NCBI GenBank assembly: GCA_018268735.1
Contig: JAFDWA010000003.1
Span: forward strand, 1 to 20,461
DNA: 20,461 nt
Source: Actinomycetota bacterium
Lineage (GTDB): Bacteria > Actinomycetota > Acidimicrobiia > Acidimicrobiales > Microtrichaceae
Reading direction: 5' to 3'
Shown: one piece after another, positions 6,643-13,598 of the stretch
Position numbering within the stretch: the first letter of the stretch is position 1
How the letters are laid out: the number at the start of each line of letters is the position of its first letter
Position numbers and translations under genes: made by a program
The notes under the pieces: generated by a model
What the model saw: only the letters and a program-made list of their open reading frames with translations
Told to the model about the DNA's origin: nothing
Database searches by the model: none

Positions 6643-7588
6643 CGCTCACCTCCCGTGCCAACTCCCGATATGCCACCGCGCCCCGGGAGCTCGGATCGAA
6701 CGTCGTGATCGGCTGGCCGAAGGAGGGGGCCTCCGAGAGCCGCACGTTCCGAGGGATCATGTTCCGGCAGACCTTCGGACCGAAGTGGGCCCGAACCTCG
6801 GTCACCACCTGCTCTGCCAGACGTGTGCGTCCGTCGTACATCACCAGGACGATGCCGCTGATCTCGAGCGACGGGTTCAGGTTGGTCCTGACGAGCTCGA
6901 CGTTCCTCGTGAGCTGCGCAAGACCCTCCAGCGCGTAGTACTCGCACTGGATCGGGACCAGCACCTCAGTCGCCGCGACCAGGCCGTTGACCGTGAGCAG
7001 GCCGAGCGACGGCGGGCAGTCGATCAGGATGAAGTCGTAGTCGTCGAGCACCTCGGCGATGGCTCGCTTCAACCGTGACTCCCGGCTGAACGCCGGGACC
7101 AGCTCGATCTCCGCACCAGCCAGGTCGAGGCTCGCGGGAGCGACGAACAGGTGCTTCACCTCGGTCGGTTCGATGCAGTCCTCGAGGGCGACGTCGTGGA
7201 GCAGCACGTCGTACATGGTGTGGTCGAGCGATCGGTAGTTGATGCCCAGCCCAGTGGTCGCGTTCCCTTGGGGATCCAGGTCGACCACGAGTGTTCGGTG
7301 ATCGAGCTCTGCCAGCGCAGCGCCGAGGTTGACCGTCGTCGTCGTCTTCCCCACGCCGCCCTTCTGGTTCGCCACGGCGATGACGCGGGGGAGAGGGCGT
7401 CCACTGACCCCGGTCGGCTCGGTTGCCACCTCAGCGACGTCGGCACGGTCGGATCCCGAGCGATCGCCGGGACGGCTCACCTGCTGGGCGAGCTCCGAGG
7501 CACCCGGCAGCGGCCCGATCGCCGCGCCGTGAACGCTCGACTCGGACGGGCTGGAGTCGTCCTGCAGTTCGGATGGAAGGTCAGACAT
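6632..7588 (-). CDS. parA: chromosome partitioning ATPase ParA (Soj)
   Basis: The 318-residue protein is a MinD/ParA ATPase that moves ParB-bound origins over the nucleoid. The deviant Walker A KGGVGKT lies at 76-82, the signature Asp in VVDLDPQGN follows, and DCPPSLG marks switch II. About 67 residues of acidic, low-complexity sequence precede the ATPase fold, longer than in Bacillus Soj but common in actinobacteria. The frame stays open to 7876, but ATG at 7588 has a GGAG seven bases before it and no conserved sequence lies further upstream. It is followed by parB with an 11-base overlap. A parS site 190 bases before its start suggests ParB could affect its transcription. Confidence 0.96.
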   Translation of the reverse strand: MSDLPSELQDDSSPSESSVHGAAIGPLPGASELAQQVSRPGDRSGSDRADVAEVATEPTGVSGRPLPRVIAVANQKGGVGKTTTTVNLGAALAELDHRTLVVDLDPQGNATTGLGINYRSLDHTMYDVLLHDVALEDCIEPTEVKHLFVAPASLDLAGAEIELVPAFSRESRLKRAIAEVLDDYDFILIDCPPSLGLLTVNGLVAATEVLVPIQCEYYALEGLAQLTRNVELVRTNLNPSLEISGIVLVMYDGRTRLAEQVVTEVRAHFGPKVCRNMIPRNVRLSEAPSFGQPITTFDPSSRGAVAYRELAREVSGGS

Positions 7589-7651
7589 CCATGGTCTCCA
7601 GCTCCACCTGCAAGGGTGTTGGAGTGGACCGGTGCGTCCACGTGAGCACCT

Positions 7652-7680
7652 ATCCTTCCGTCCGGGCGCCGTGGGGTCAA
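7652..7680 (-). promoter_or_regulatory. candidate parA promoter
   Basis: On the minus strand TTGACC (7675-7680) and AAGGAT (7652-7657) are separated by 17 bases. The -35 is close to consensus; the -10 matches only at positions 2, 5 and 6. It would give a leader of about 60 bases before parA. Confidence 0.35.
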
Positions 7681-7776
7681 GCATTCCCGGGTCGGGACAG
7701 CGGCAGAGACACCGACCAGCAGAGACAGCAGGAGAGATGCCGATCGGGGGCCCCGGTGACAGCGTCCTCGCCATCG

Positions 7777-7792
7777 TGTTCCACGTGGAACA
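7777..7792. other. parS centromere site
   Basis: TGTTCCACGTGGAACA is a perfect 16-bp palindrome that differs from the classic parS TGTTTCACGTGAAACA by one symmetric base pair in each arm; actinobacterial sites vary at this position. It lies upstream of parA-parB, about 4 kb from the DnaA boxes, where ParB-binding sites are expected. No second site was found in the window. Confidence 0.92.
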
Positions 7793-7854
7793 TCCAGGAG
7801 GAGCTTCAGTCGAGGCCGCTGTGTCGATCGACCTCTGACGATCGGCAGCGATCA

Positions 7855-7934
7855 GAGCAAGGATCCTTCGGAACAAGAGTCCTCCAGAAGAAGAGTCCTC
7901 CAGAAGAAGGGTCCGTCAGAACAAGGGCCGGCGT
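7855..7934. repeat. 16-bp tandem repeat, about five degenerate copies
   Basis: Consecutive 16-base units begin at 7855, 7871, 7887, 7903 and 7919. Units 2 and 3 read GAACAAGAGTCCTCCA and GAAGAAGAGTCCTCCA; unit 1 is GAGCAAGGATCCTTCG, unit 4 GAAGAAGGGTCCGTCA, and unit 5 starts GAACAAGGG. The period is not a multiple of three, so the array is not a coding repeat. Unit 4 contains the rsmG stop codon and unit 5 lies in its last codons. Read on the minus strand each central unit carries GGAGGA. Confidence 0.8.
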
Positions 7935-8641
7935 GCCGGCACTCCGACCCGACGTGGAAACCGTTCGTCGAGCACCTCGTCGACCACGAGGCATCGCACG
8001 GATCCACCTCCATCGAGGACGACGCGCTCCGATCGAAGACCGAGCAGCGCCAGTCCGGAGGCCGGCCAGCGATCATCCGGCGCACCAGGGGGCTCGCTCA
8101 CCAGCACCATCGACCCGATCCCGCGAAGGAACCCCGCAGCGCACTCAGCAGTCACAGCCGGGGGACCGAACGAGCGCACCGTGACGACGTCGAACCCTCC
8201 TCGGAGCTCGGGGGTTCGACCGAGCTCCTCGGCCCTCCCTCGACGCACCCGGACTCGTCGCTCGAAGTCCAGCACGCCGATGGATTCCGCCAGGAACGTC
8301 GTCCGGCGCTCTGAGGAATCGACGAGGAGCAGTTCGAGGTCGGCGCGCTTCGTTGCGATCACCAGACCGGGCAGCCCTCCGCCCGATCCGAGGTCCAGGA
8401 CCTGCAACGCGGGGGCGCCGGAACCGTCCCCCGACTCCGGGAGAGCACGGAGGAAGGCTGACGCGTTCGCCAGGTGGACGTCGATCTGACCCGGGCCGAG
8501 GAACCCGTGGGAACGAGCGCGTTCGAGCACCTCGCGGAGCAGCCTGAGGGGCGGCTCCCCGATGTCGACTGGACGCGAGACGGGCACCCCAGCGGGGTGC
8601 CCGTCTCGCTCATCGCTGTCATCTGACGCGTCAGATCCCAC
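7916..8641 (-). CDS. rsmG: 16S rRNA (guanine-N7) methyltransferase RsmG (GidB)
   Basis: RsmG uses S-adenosylmethionine to methylate G527 of 16S rRNA; its loss gives low-level streptomycin resistance in several bacteria. The Rossmann motif VLDLGSGGGLPGLVIA is at 81-96, followed by the acidic strand ending (LLLVDSSERRTTFL) and VRSFG. As drawn from GTG 8641 the protein has 241 residues, longer than the roughly 207 of E. coli, and the first 25 are low-complexity and acidic. A perfect 16-bp hairpin (8575-8609) falls inside this extra segment, so a later start (for example GTG 8600 or GTG 8581-8575 region codons further in) is possible; the start is uncertain. The jag stop is 13 bases upstream, in the order expected for the jag-rsmG-parA-parB cluster. 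Confidence 0.9.
   Translation of the reverse strand: MGSDASDDSDERDGHPAGVPVSRPVDIGEPPLRLLREVLERARSHGFLGPGQIDVHLANASAFLRALPESGDGSGAPALQVLDLGSGGGLPGLVIATKRADLELLLVDSSERRTTFLAESIGVLDFERRVRVRRGRAEELGRTPELRGGFDVVTVRSFGPPAVTAECAAGFLRGIGSMVLVSEPPGAPDDRWPASGLALLGLRSERVVLDGGGSVRCLVVDEVLDERFPRRVGVPARRPLF
8575..8609. terminator. perfect 16-bp GC-rich hairpin at the jag/rsmG junction
   Basis: GCGAGACGGGCACCCC (8575-8590) and GGGGTGCCCGTCTCGC (8594-8609) are exact inverse complements around a 3-base loop. On the minus strand it follows the jag stop by 46 bases. There is no T-run, as in many actinobacterial terminators. It overlaps the annotated first codons of rsmG (about residues 11-23), so it is either a terminator with rsmG starting later, an attenuator, or an RNA processing signal. 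Confidence 0.6.
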
Positions 8642-8654
8642 TGCTCCGGTGCCC

Positions 8655-9491
8655 TCACGACGGGCGGATCACCACCCGTCGCCGAGGGTCCTCGCCGACC
8701 GAGCCAGATGCCACTCCGTCGATATCCGCAACGGTGTCGTGGACGACCTTGCGGTCGGCGCTCGACATCACCTCGAACACGACCTCGACGCCCTCATCGA
8801 GCACGCGCTTGGCGGCATCGTCGACGAACGATGCCAGGGCGGTCCGTCGCATCTCCCGCACGCCCGCGACGTCGAGCACGACCTTCGCGTACTCCTGCCC
8901 GTCGGCGTGACGCTGCAGGACGTTGCGGGTGATCTCCTGGAGCGCGTCGAGGGTTCCGAGCTTCGGTCCGATCAGCAGCCCCACCTCGCTGCCGTCGAGC
9001 ACTGCTCGCAGGACATCGTCGTCCATCTCCGCTCGAACGGTGGCCTCGAGGCCCATCGCGGCGATCACGCCGTCGAGGAAGGTCGTCACGACCTCGCACT
9101 GTGCCGTCGCTTCCATGACCTCACGCTCCTTCTTGGGTTCCTCGGCTCGCCGGGATGCGGCGGGACGCTTGTCCCCACCGGACTTCGACGCATTCGACGA
9201 GCTCCGCTTCCTGTCACCCGCTGCAGCCGGTCGATCGCCGCCGTCGGCGGCATCGGGACGGGCGCCCTTCGCACGACGACGGCGTTCCGGCTTCGGTCGG
9301 GGCGCCCGTGGCAGCACTCGCGCCCGAACCCGGCCGACGCCCCTCGTTCGACCGAAGAGCCCGGATCGGGGCTCCTCGATCACCTCGAACTCTGCATCCT
9401 GCTCGTCGACGCCCAACCGATCGAGGGCCGCCTCCTTGGCTTCCTCGACGGTCTTGCCGGTTGTCTCCACCCACTCCACGTCGTCACTCAC
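8655..9491 (-). CDS. jag: RNA-binding protein Jag/KhpB (Jag_N, KH and R3H domains)
   Basis: The 278-residue cytoplasmic protein has the Jag_N domain at 1-59 (VEETGK-like VETTGKTVEEAKEAAL, then GLFGR), a long basic Lys/Arg/Ser/Ala linker at about 60-123, a KH domain with the GLLIGPKLGTLDALQ motif at 171-185, and an R3H domain with Arg247 and His251 in RKVVH and SGSVGEDPRRRVVI near the end. Such proteins bind RNA and in Gram-positive bacteria affect cell division and elongation. The GTG start overlaps the yidC stop by four bases (GTGA), the usual yidC-jag arrangement, so the two are translationally coupled. The linker is longer and more basic than in Bacillus homologues. Confidence 0.95.
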   Translation of the reverse strand: MSDDVEWVETTGKTVEEAKEAALDRLGVDEQDAEFEVIEEPRSGLFGRTRGVGRVRARVLPRAPRPKPERRRRAKGARPDAADGGDRPAAAGDRKRSSSNASKSGGDKRPAASRRAEEPKKEREVMEATAQCEVVTTFLDGVIAAMGLEATVRAEMDDDVLRAVLDGSEVGLLIGPKLGTLDALQEITRNVLQRHADGQEYAKVVLDVAGVREMRRTALASFVDDAAKRVLDEGVEVVFEVMSSADRKVVHDTVADIDGVASGSVGEDPRRRVVIRPS

Positions 9492-10678
9492 TCCTTCTCG
9501 TCGCCGACGTCGCCGGCCTCGTCACGGCTCCTGGACGAACCTCGCGACTCGCCCGATCGACGCTGGTTCACCGACCGCTTCGCTCCTCCGCCGGACCGTC
9601 GACCAGCGGTGCTGCCCGAGGCGTTCTCGCGGGCCTTCTGGCTGCGCACCGACGTCCCTTCGCTCCGCGTCGGTGCGTCCTGCGGCTCTTGAGCACCCTT
9701 GCGGCGTGCGGAGGACGACTTCCGGCTGTCCTGATCGGTCCCAGTCCCCTTCGCGGATCCAGACCCCTTCGCTGATCCAGACCCCTTGGCAGAGCCGTCC
9801 TTCTTGGACGAGCCGGCGGGCTTCGAAGCGCTGACAGTCGCCTCGACCGGGCCCTTCTCGTGCTCCTTCCGGTACACGCTCCGCGTGATGTACGCGTTGG
9901 TCCCGATCCGACACACGTTCTGAGTTGCCCAGTAGAGCGCCAGCCCGGACGGGAACCCGAACGAGAAGACGGGAAGGAAGAACGGCATGATCTTCATCAG
10001 CATCTGCTGCTGGGGGTTCGCTGCGGCGGCGGACTTGTTCCGGGCCTGCAGCTGGCGGTTCTGGTAGAGCCCGGTCAAGAGGATCACGACGAGCAGGACG
10101 AAGTAGGGCGTCGCGACCAGCAGTCCGATCTTCAGCGCCTCGGCAGCCGACAGCGCCAGGTCCATCCCGAAGAAGTTCATGTTGTTGGTGTGGGACAGGG
10201 ACTGGTACAGCGAGGTCGAGTGCTTCAGGTGCTCCGGTCGGAACAGCTGGTCGTTGAAGATCCAGGGCGTCAGCTTCGCTCCGGTCCCGGACTGGCCGGC
10301 GATGTGGCCGATCCCCGACCCGAGCCCACCCTGGCGGGTCGTCAGCCCGCGCAGCAACCGGTACATGATGAAGAACACCGGCATGGTCGCGAGGATCGGG
10401 AGGCATCCGCCGAGTGGGTTGATGCCGTTCTCGCGGTAGAACTTCATCAGCTCGGCGTTGAGCTGCTCCCGGTCGTCCTTGTACTTGGCCTGCAGACGCT
10501 TCATCTCCGGCTGCAGGCGCTGCATCTGCAGCATCGAGCGCGTGCTCTTGACCGTCAACGGAGTGATGAGCACCATCACCAGCACGGTCAGGAGGATGAT
10601 CGAGATCCCGTAGTTCGGTATGAGCGTGTAGAAGAAGTTGAGGACGCTGCCGAGCGCCTCGAAGAACCCTTCGAACAT
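9488..10678 (-). CDS. yidC: membrane protein insertase YidC
   Basis: The 396-residue protein inserts and folds membrane proteins with or without SecYEG. The 60KD_IMP core covers about 1-270: hydrophobic segments at about 24-42, 92-110, 185-204 and 228-262, with the hallmark PLTVKSTRSM (40-49), LQPEMKRLQAKYK (55-67) and NPLGGCLPILATMPVF (87-102). The position before PLT that carries the groove Arg in most YidC proteins (VR-x4-PLT) is Met35 here. The C-terminal 120 residues are a basic, disordered Lys/Ser/Gly/Arg tail with a six-residue repeat (GSAKGS), likely a ribosome-binding tail. The ATG at 10678 follows AGGAAGG at seven bases. It lies 25 bases after yidD and overlaps jag. Confidence 0.96.
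   Translation of the reverse strand: MFEGFFEALGSVLNFFYTLIPNYGISIILLTVLVMVLITPLTVKSTRSMLQMQRLQPEMKRLQAKYKDDREQLNAELMKFYRENGINPLGGCLPILATMPVFFIMYRLLRGLTTRQGGLGSGIGHIAGQSGTGAKLTPWIFNDQLFRPEHLKHSTSLYQSLSHTNNMNFFGMDLALSAAEALKIGLLVATPYFVLLVVILLTGLYQNRQLQARNKSAAAANPQQQMLMKIMPFFLPVFSFGFPSGLALYWATQNVCRIGTNAYITRSVYRKEHEKGPVEATVSASKPAGSSKKDGSAKGSGSAKGSGSAKGTGTDQDSRKSSSARRKGAQEPQDAPTRSEGTSVRSQKARENASGSTAGRRSGGGAKRSVNQRRSGESRGSSRSRDEAGDVGDEKE
9741..9794 (-). repeat. 18-bp in-frame tandem repeat in the YidC tail, three copies
   Basis: Units at 9741-9758, 9759-9776 and 9777-9794 differ at a few bases (for example CCAGACCCCTTCGCTGAT) and encode the repeated GSAKGS hexapeptide of the disordered C-terminal tail. 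The 18-base period keeps the frame, so copy number can change without breaking yidC. Confidence 0.85.
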
Positions 10679-10703
10679 CAGATCGCCTTCCTGCGGGCCG
10701 GGC

Positions 10704-11090
10704 TCATCGGCCGTCGTCTCCTACGCTGCCCGACGTCATGGGGTCCGCAGCGTGCATCGTGTCCGAACCCTTCGGGCACCGATGGCGGTGCGGACGTCGT
10801 GGCGGCGGCACCGGGTCGTAGCCCGAGGTCCCCCACGGATGACATCGCCCGAGCCGACGCACGGCGAGCCATGAGCCATGGGCCGCTCCGTGCGCCTCGA
10901 TCGCCTCGATCGCATACGTCGAGCAGCTCGGGACGTGTCGACACGGCGAGGGCCGACCTGCCGCAGCCAGCTGGTAGACGCGCACCAACCGCGTCAGGCA
11001 CCGAGCGACCAGCGACGGCTGCCTCGCGACGTGGGGCGTCGATGTGACATCTGTCACTGCCCATGGATCTCCCTCCTGCTGGCGGTTCAT
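10704..11090 (-). CDS. yidD: membrane protein insertion efficiency factor YidD
   Basis: YidD is a small membrane-associated protein that helps YidC-dependent insertion. The family core is clear: VRVYQ (36-40), the Cys-rich [11 protein letters not shown] (50-60), AIEAHG, and LGRCHPWG (80-87) followed by GYDPVP. The start is uncertain. ATG at 11090 overlaps the rnpA stop as ATGA and gives 128 residues; an in-frame GTG at 11057 lies 11 bases after GGGAG and would give 117 residues, nearer to the family's usual N-terminus. The last about 30 residues after the core are Pro/His/Asp-rich and not conserved. The order rpmH-rnpA-yidD-yidC-jag is the standard one. An overlapping open frame on the same strand (10678-11097) is a shadow. 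Confidence 0.9.
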   Translation of the reverse strand: MNRQQEGDPWAVTDVTSTPHVARQPSLVARCLTRLVRVYQLAAAGRPSPCRHVPSCSTYAIEAIEAHGAAHGSWLAVRRLGRCHPWGTSGYDPVPPPRRPHRHRCPKGSDTMHAADPMTSGSVGDDGR

Positions 11091-11425
11091 GTCGCACCGA
11101 GGCGCTCGAGCGCCGTCGACAGGTCGCGCGACAGCTCCGTGCTGCTGCGACCGCGAGCTGACGGGTGCACGATCACGAGGTACCAGCCGGTCCGCAGGGG
11201 ACGACGACGGTCGAGCTCGAACAGGACCGCCCGGATCTGACGGCGGAGTCGGTTGCGCACGACCGCCGGACCGACACGCCGTCCCACCGCCATGGCGATG
11301 CCGGCACCCTCGCCCTCCTCGACACGGCGTGCTGCGACCACCAACGTGACCGAGCCCTGCCGGACGCGGCGAGCCGGAGGTGCGAATCGGCGGAACACCG
11401 ATCTGCGGTGGATCCGGTCCAGCAC
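11087..11425 (-). CDS. rnpA: ribonuclease P protein component
   Basis: The 112-residue basic protein is the protein subunit of RNase P, which with the RNA subunit matures tRNA 5' ends. The RNR signature is present: [21 protein letters not shown] at about 47-67, with RNRLRR at 57-62. The N-terminus ([13 protein letters not shown]) matches the family start. GTG at 11425 follows GGAG by seven bases. It lies 48 bases after rpmH and overlaps the start of yidD by four bases, so all three are likely transcribed from the rpmH promoter. Confidence 0.96.
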   Translation of the reverse strand: MLDRIHRRSVFRRFAPPARRVRQGSVTLVVAARRVEEGEGAGIAMAVGRRVGPAVVRNRLRRQIRAVLFELDRRRPLRTGWYLVIVHPSARGRSSTELSRDLSTALERLGAT

Positions 11426-11473
11426 CGGTGTGCTCCGATGCCGGTCGTGGGCACGAGCGGCTGCGACCTGCGG

Positions 11474-11608
11474 TCAGGCCGACAGGCGCTTGCGGCCGCG
11501 ACGGCGGCGCGACGTGATGATCGCCCGCCCTGCCCGCGTGGACATGCGGTGACGGAATCCGTGCTTGCGGGCACGACGCCGTGTGTTGGGCTGGTAGGTA
11601 CGCTTCAC
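11474..11608 (-). CDS. rpmH: 50S ribosomal protein L34
   Basis: The 44-residue basic protein has the diagnostic KRTYQPN at its start, then [19 protein letters not shown] and a basic C-terminus ending KRLSA. Length is normal for bacterial L34. The start is GTG at 11608, five bases after a GGAG; the open frame extends further upstream but that part carries no L34 sequence. It is the first gene of the minus-strand operon rpmH-rnpA-yidD-yidC-jag and faces dnaA across the intergenic region, as in most bacteria. Confidence 0.97.
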   Translation of the reverse strand: MKRTYQPNTRRRARKHGFRHRMSTRAGRAIITSRRRRGRKRLSA

Positions 11609-11685
11609 CGTGACTCCAGGAGACGATCTGGGAACGCAGGCGGGCTGCAGGTCGAGCGGGGCACCGCCGCCGTCCGGACCGGACC

Positions 11686-11715
11686 ACGCTAGAGCCTGGG
11701 AATGCAACGTGCCAA
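11686..11715 (-). promoter_or_regulatory. rpmH operon promoter (sigma-A type)
   Basis: On the minus strand TTGGCA (11710-11715) is followed after 18 bases by TAGCGT (11686-11691), a good actinobacterial TANNNT -10. Transcription would start near 11679, giving a leader of about 70 bases before rpmH. Confidence 0.6.
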
Positions 11716-11762
11716 CCGAAGCACGCCGCGTTGCCGGGATGCCGTCGTCGGCTCGGAACCGG

Positions 11763-11791
11763 TTGCAGTTCCATGTCGGTGTGACTACGGT
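11763..11791 (+). promoter_or_regulatory. dnaA promoter (sigma-A type)
   Basis: TTGCAG (11763-11768) and TACGGT (11786-11791) are exactly 17 bases apart. Transcription would begin near 11798, placing the DnaA boxes at 11857-11887 inside the leader, consistent with DnaA autoregulation. Confidence 0.6.
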
Positions 11792-11856
11792 CCGTCAGTC
11801 CCAACCGTCGCGGAGCGCACCGGTGATCGGCACCGCCCGGAGCGCTTCGGCATCCG

Positions 11857-11899
11857 TCGTCCACAGTTGTGGACGCCCTGTGGACAACTGATCCACGAT
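11857..11899. other. DnaA-box cluster upstream of dnaA (part of oriC or autoregulatory site)
   Basis: Three to four boxes lie close together: TCGTCCACA (11857-11865, plus, one mismatch to TTGTCCACA), TGTGGACGC (11868-11876, minus, two mismatches), TGTGGACAA (11879-11887, minus, perfect) and TGATCCACG (11889-11897, plus, two mismatches to TTATCCACA). The spacing of the two minus-strand boxes is 11 bases, one helical turn. Confidence 0.75.
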
Positions 11900-11947
11900 C
11901 CGTGCCGGGTCCCGACCACGGATCAGCAGCCAAGGAGGAACTGCCGG

Positions 11948-13345
11948 GTGACGGCGGAGGGAGACCAGGTCTGGGAACGCACCGCCGAGGTCCTGATCGG
12001 CCAGGTCAGCGATGCCGTGTGGTCCTCCACGTTCCGGGACGTGCACGTCGTCGACCTCCGCGGCGACGTGCTCACCTTGGCGGTGCCGAGCCAGATCGGA
12101 CGCCAGCGGATCGAGCAGCGCTACTTCAGCCTCCTCGAAGGAGCGCTGAACGACGCTGGATTCCCCGGGATGCACGTCGTCCTCGAAGTCGACATCCACG
12201 AGCGGCCGCCTGATCCCCACGACCGCGTGACCCTGGATCTCACCGATCCGACGAGCGGGGAGTCACACGACCGCAGCACCACCGAGGCCACCTCCATCGA
12301 TCGGGTCACCGCGCAACCACCGACCGGAGGACCCAGGTACACGTTCGAGTCCTTCGTCATCGGTCCGTCGAACCGGTTCGCGCACGCCGCGGCCCTGGCG
12401 GTCGCCGAGACGCCGGCTCGCAGCTACAACCCGCTGTTCGTCTACGGCGCTGCAGGGCTCGGCAAGACCCACCTCCTGCAGGCGATCTCGCACTACGTCG
12501 GCGACAACTACCCGAACCACCGCGTCCGCTACATCTCGACGGAGATGATCCTCAACGAGTTCGTCGACGCCATCCGCAAGCGCCAGCAACCCGAGTTCAA
12601 GCGCCGCTACCGCGAGATCGACGTGCTGCTCGTCGACGACATCCAGTTCATGGAGGGCAAGGAGCAGCTCCAGGAGGAGTTCTTCCACACCTTCAACACC
12701 CTCTACGAGTCCCGCAGCCAGATCGTGCTGTCATCGGACCGCCCCCCCGACAAGATCGCGACGCTCGAGGACCGGCTGCGCAGCCGCTTCCAGATGGGGT
12801 TGATCACCGACATCCAACCGCCGGACTTCGAGACCCGACTCGCGATCCTCCAGAAGAAGAGCGAGCAGTCGACGACGCAGGTTCCGGGGGAGGTGCTGAG
12901 CTACATCGCCGAACACATCACCTACAACATCCGCGAGCTCGAGGGAGCGCTGATACGCGTCAGCGCGTATGCCACGTTGAACCAGACCGAGCTGACGGTG
13001 CAGCTCGCCTCGGAGATCCTCGCCGACACCATCCAGTCGACGAAGCCACGCCAGATCACCCCTGCGCTGATCCTGCAGCAGACGGCACAGATGTACGGAC
13101 TCGACGTCGAGCAGCTCACGAGCCGCAGTCGGACGCGGAACCTGGTACACGCTCGTCAGATCGCGATGTACGTGTGCCGCGAGCTCACCGACCTCTCCTA
13201 CCCGCAGATCGGCCGCGAGTTCGGCGGCCGCGACCACACCACGGTGATCCACGCCTATGAGAAGGTCGCAGCGCTGATGCAGGAGAAGCTCGAGACCTAC
13301 TCCGACGTGACAGCGCTCATCCAGTCCCTGCTCTCGGAGCGATGA
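11948..13345 (+). CDS. dnaA: chromosomal replication initiator protein DnaA
   Basis: The 465-residue AAA+ protein binds DnaA boxes, melts the origin and loads the helicase. Domain I covers about 1-85 ([20 protein letters not shown] onward), a short variable domain II follows, domain III has Walker [10 protein letters not shown] (167-175, Lys173) and Walker B LLVDDIQF (Asp230-Asp231), and domain IV ends with the box-binding helix-turn-helix and signature [19 protein letters not shown]. Domain II is short compared with Streptomyces DnaA. GTG at 11948 was chosen because AAGGAGG ends nine bases before it; the frame is open further upstream but through the DnaA-box region. It is divergent from rpmH and followed by dnaN after 253 bases. 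Confidence 0.98.
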   Translation: MTAEGDQVWERTAEVLIGQVSDAVWSSTFRDVHVVDLRGDVLTLAVPSQIGRQRIEQRYFSLLEGALNDAGFPGMHVVLEVDIHERPPDPHDRVTLDLTDPTSGESHDRSTTEATSIDRVTAQPPTGGPRYTFESFVIGPSNRFAHAAALAVAETPARSYNPLFVYGAAGLGKTHLLQAISHYVGDNYPNHRVRYISTEMILNEFVDAIRKRQQPEFKRRYREIDVLLVDDIQFMEGKEQLQEEFFHTFNTLYESRSQIVLSSDRPPDKIATLEDRLRSRFQMGLITDIQPPDFETRLAILQKKSEQSTTQVPGEVLSYIAEHITYNIRELEGALIRVSAYATLNQTELTVQLASEILADTIQSTKPRQITPALILQQTAQMYGLDVEQLTSRSRTRNLVHARQIAMYVCRELTDLSYPQIGREFGGRDHTTVIHAYEKVAALMQEKLETYSDVTALIQSLLSER

Positions 13346-13598
13346 CCCCGATGGGAGGTGGATCGCGACGTGGATGGGAGCGGGATCGCGATGTGCATGG
13401 AATGCACCCGCGTCGTCGCCCTGCACAGACACGCGTGGAATTCCAACGCTGTGACGTGGACGCGCTGGACATCTTGTGCATGCGCACATCCAGCCGACAC
13501 AAGGGCTGCGCTAGGTTTCCCACAATCCACAGGACCAACTACTACACCCACTGTTCGAACGACGACGACGGTGCCAGCAGTGGGGAAAGCGAGTCACG
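13346..13598. other. dnaA-dnaN intergenic region, candidate oriC, rich in inverted repeats
   Basis: No gene is seen. The segment has a repeated GGATCGCGA (13360-13368 and 13383-13391), an inverted repeat GTGCAT-GGA-ATGCAC (13393-13407), a near-palindrome centred on GGAATTCC (13433-13449), TGTGC-ATGC-GCACA (13475-13488), and two degenerate DnaA boxes TTTCCCACA (13516-13524) and CAATCCACA (13523-13531). A lower-GC stretch follows (about 13531-13560). TAGGTT (13512-13517) may be a -10 for dnaN, but no -35 fits. In other actinobacteria oriC lies here, though with many clear boxes. Confidence 0.55.

Larger units (their letters stand above)
7589..7915. other. intergenic region between parA and rsmG holding parS and a tandem repeat
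   Basis: No convincing gene is seen in these 327 bases on either strand; short open frames lack ribosome-binding sites and conserved content. From left to right it holds a candidate parA promoter, the parS site, and a 16-bp tandem repeat array that runs into the rsmG stop codon. Confidence 0.7.
11609..11947. other. rpmH-dnaA intergenic region with divergent promoters and DnaA boxes
   Basis: These 339 bases carry no convincing gene. They hold back-to-back promoters for rpmH (minus) and dnaA (plus), whose -35 boxes are 47 bases apart, then a DnaA-box cluster in the dnaA leader and the dnaA ribosome-binding site AAGGAGG (11932-11938). This is one of two segments that could form the replication origin; the other is the dnaA-dnaN gap. 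Confidence 0.8.

Noticed and set aside
7636..7650. Second parS-like site around CACGTG
   Set aside because: Only the central CACGTG matches; the flanks lack the TGTTC/GAACA arms.
7632..7838. 68-codon plus-strand open frame over parS
   Set aside because: No ribosome-binding site and no conserved content; the FHVEH stretch is just the translation of the parS palindrome.
10678..11097. 139-codon minus-strand open frame at yidD
   Set aside because: The conserved YidD motifs are in a different frame of the same strand; this one has none, although ATG 11064 follows a strong GGAGGGAG.
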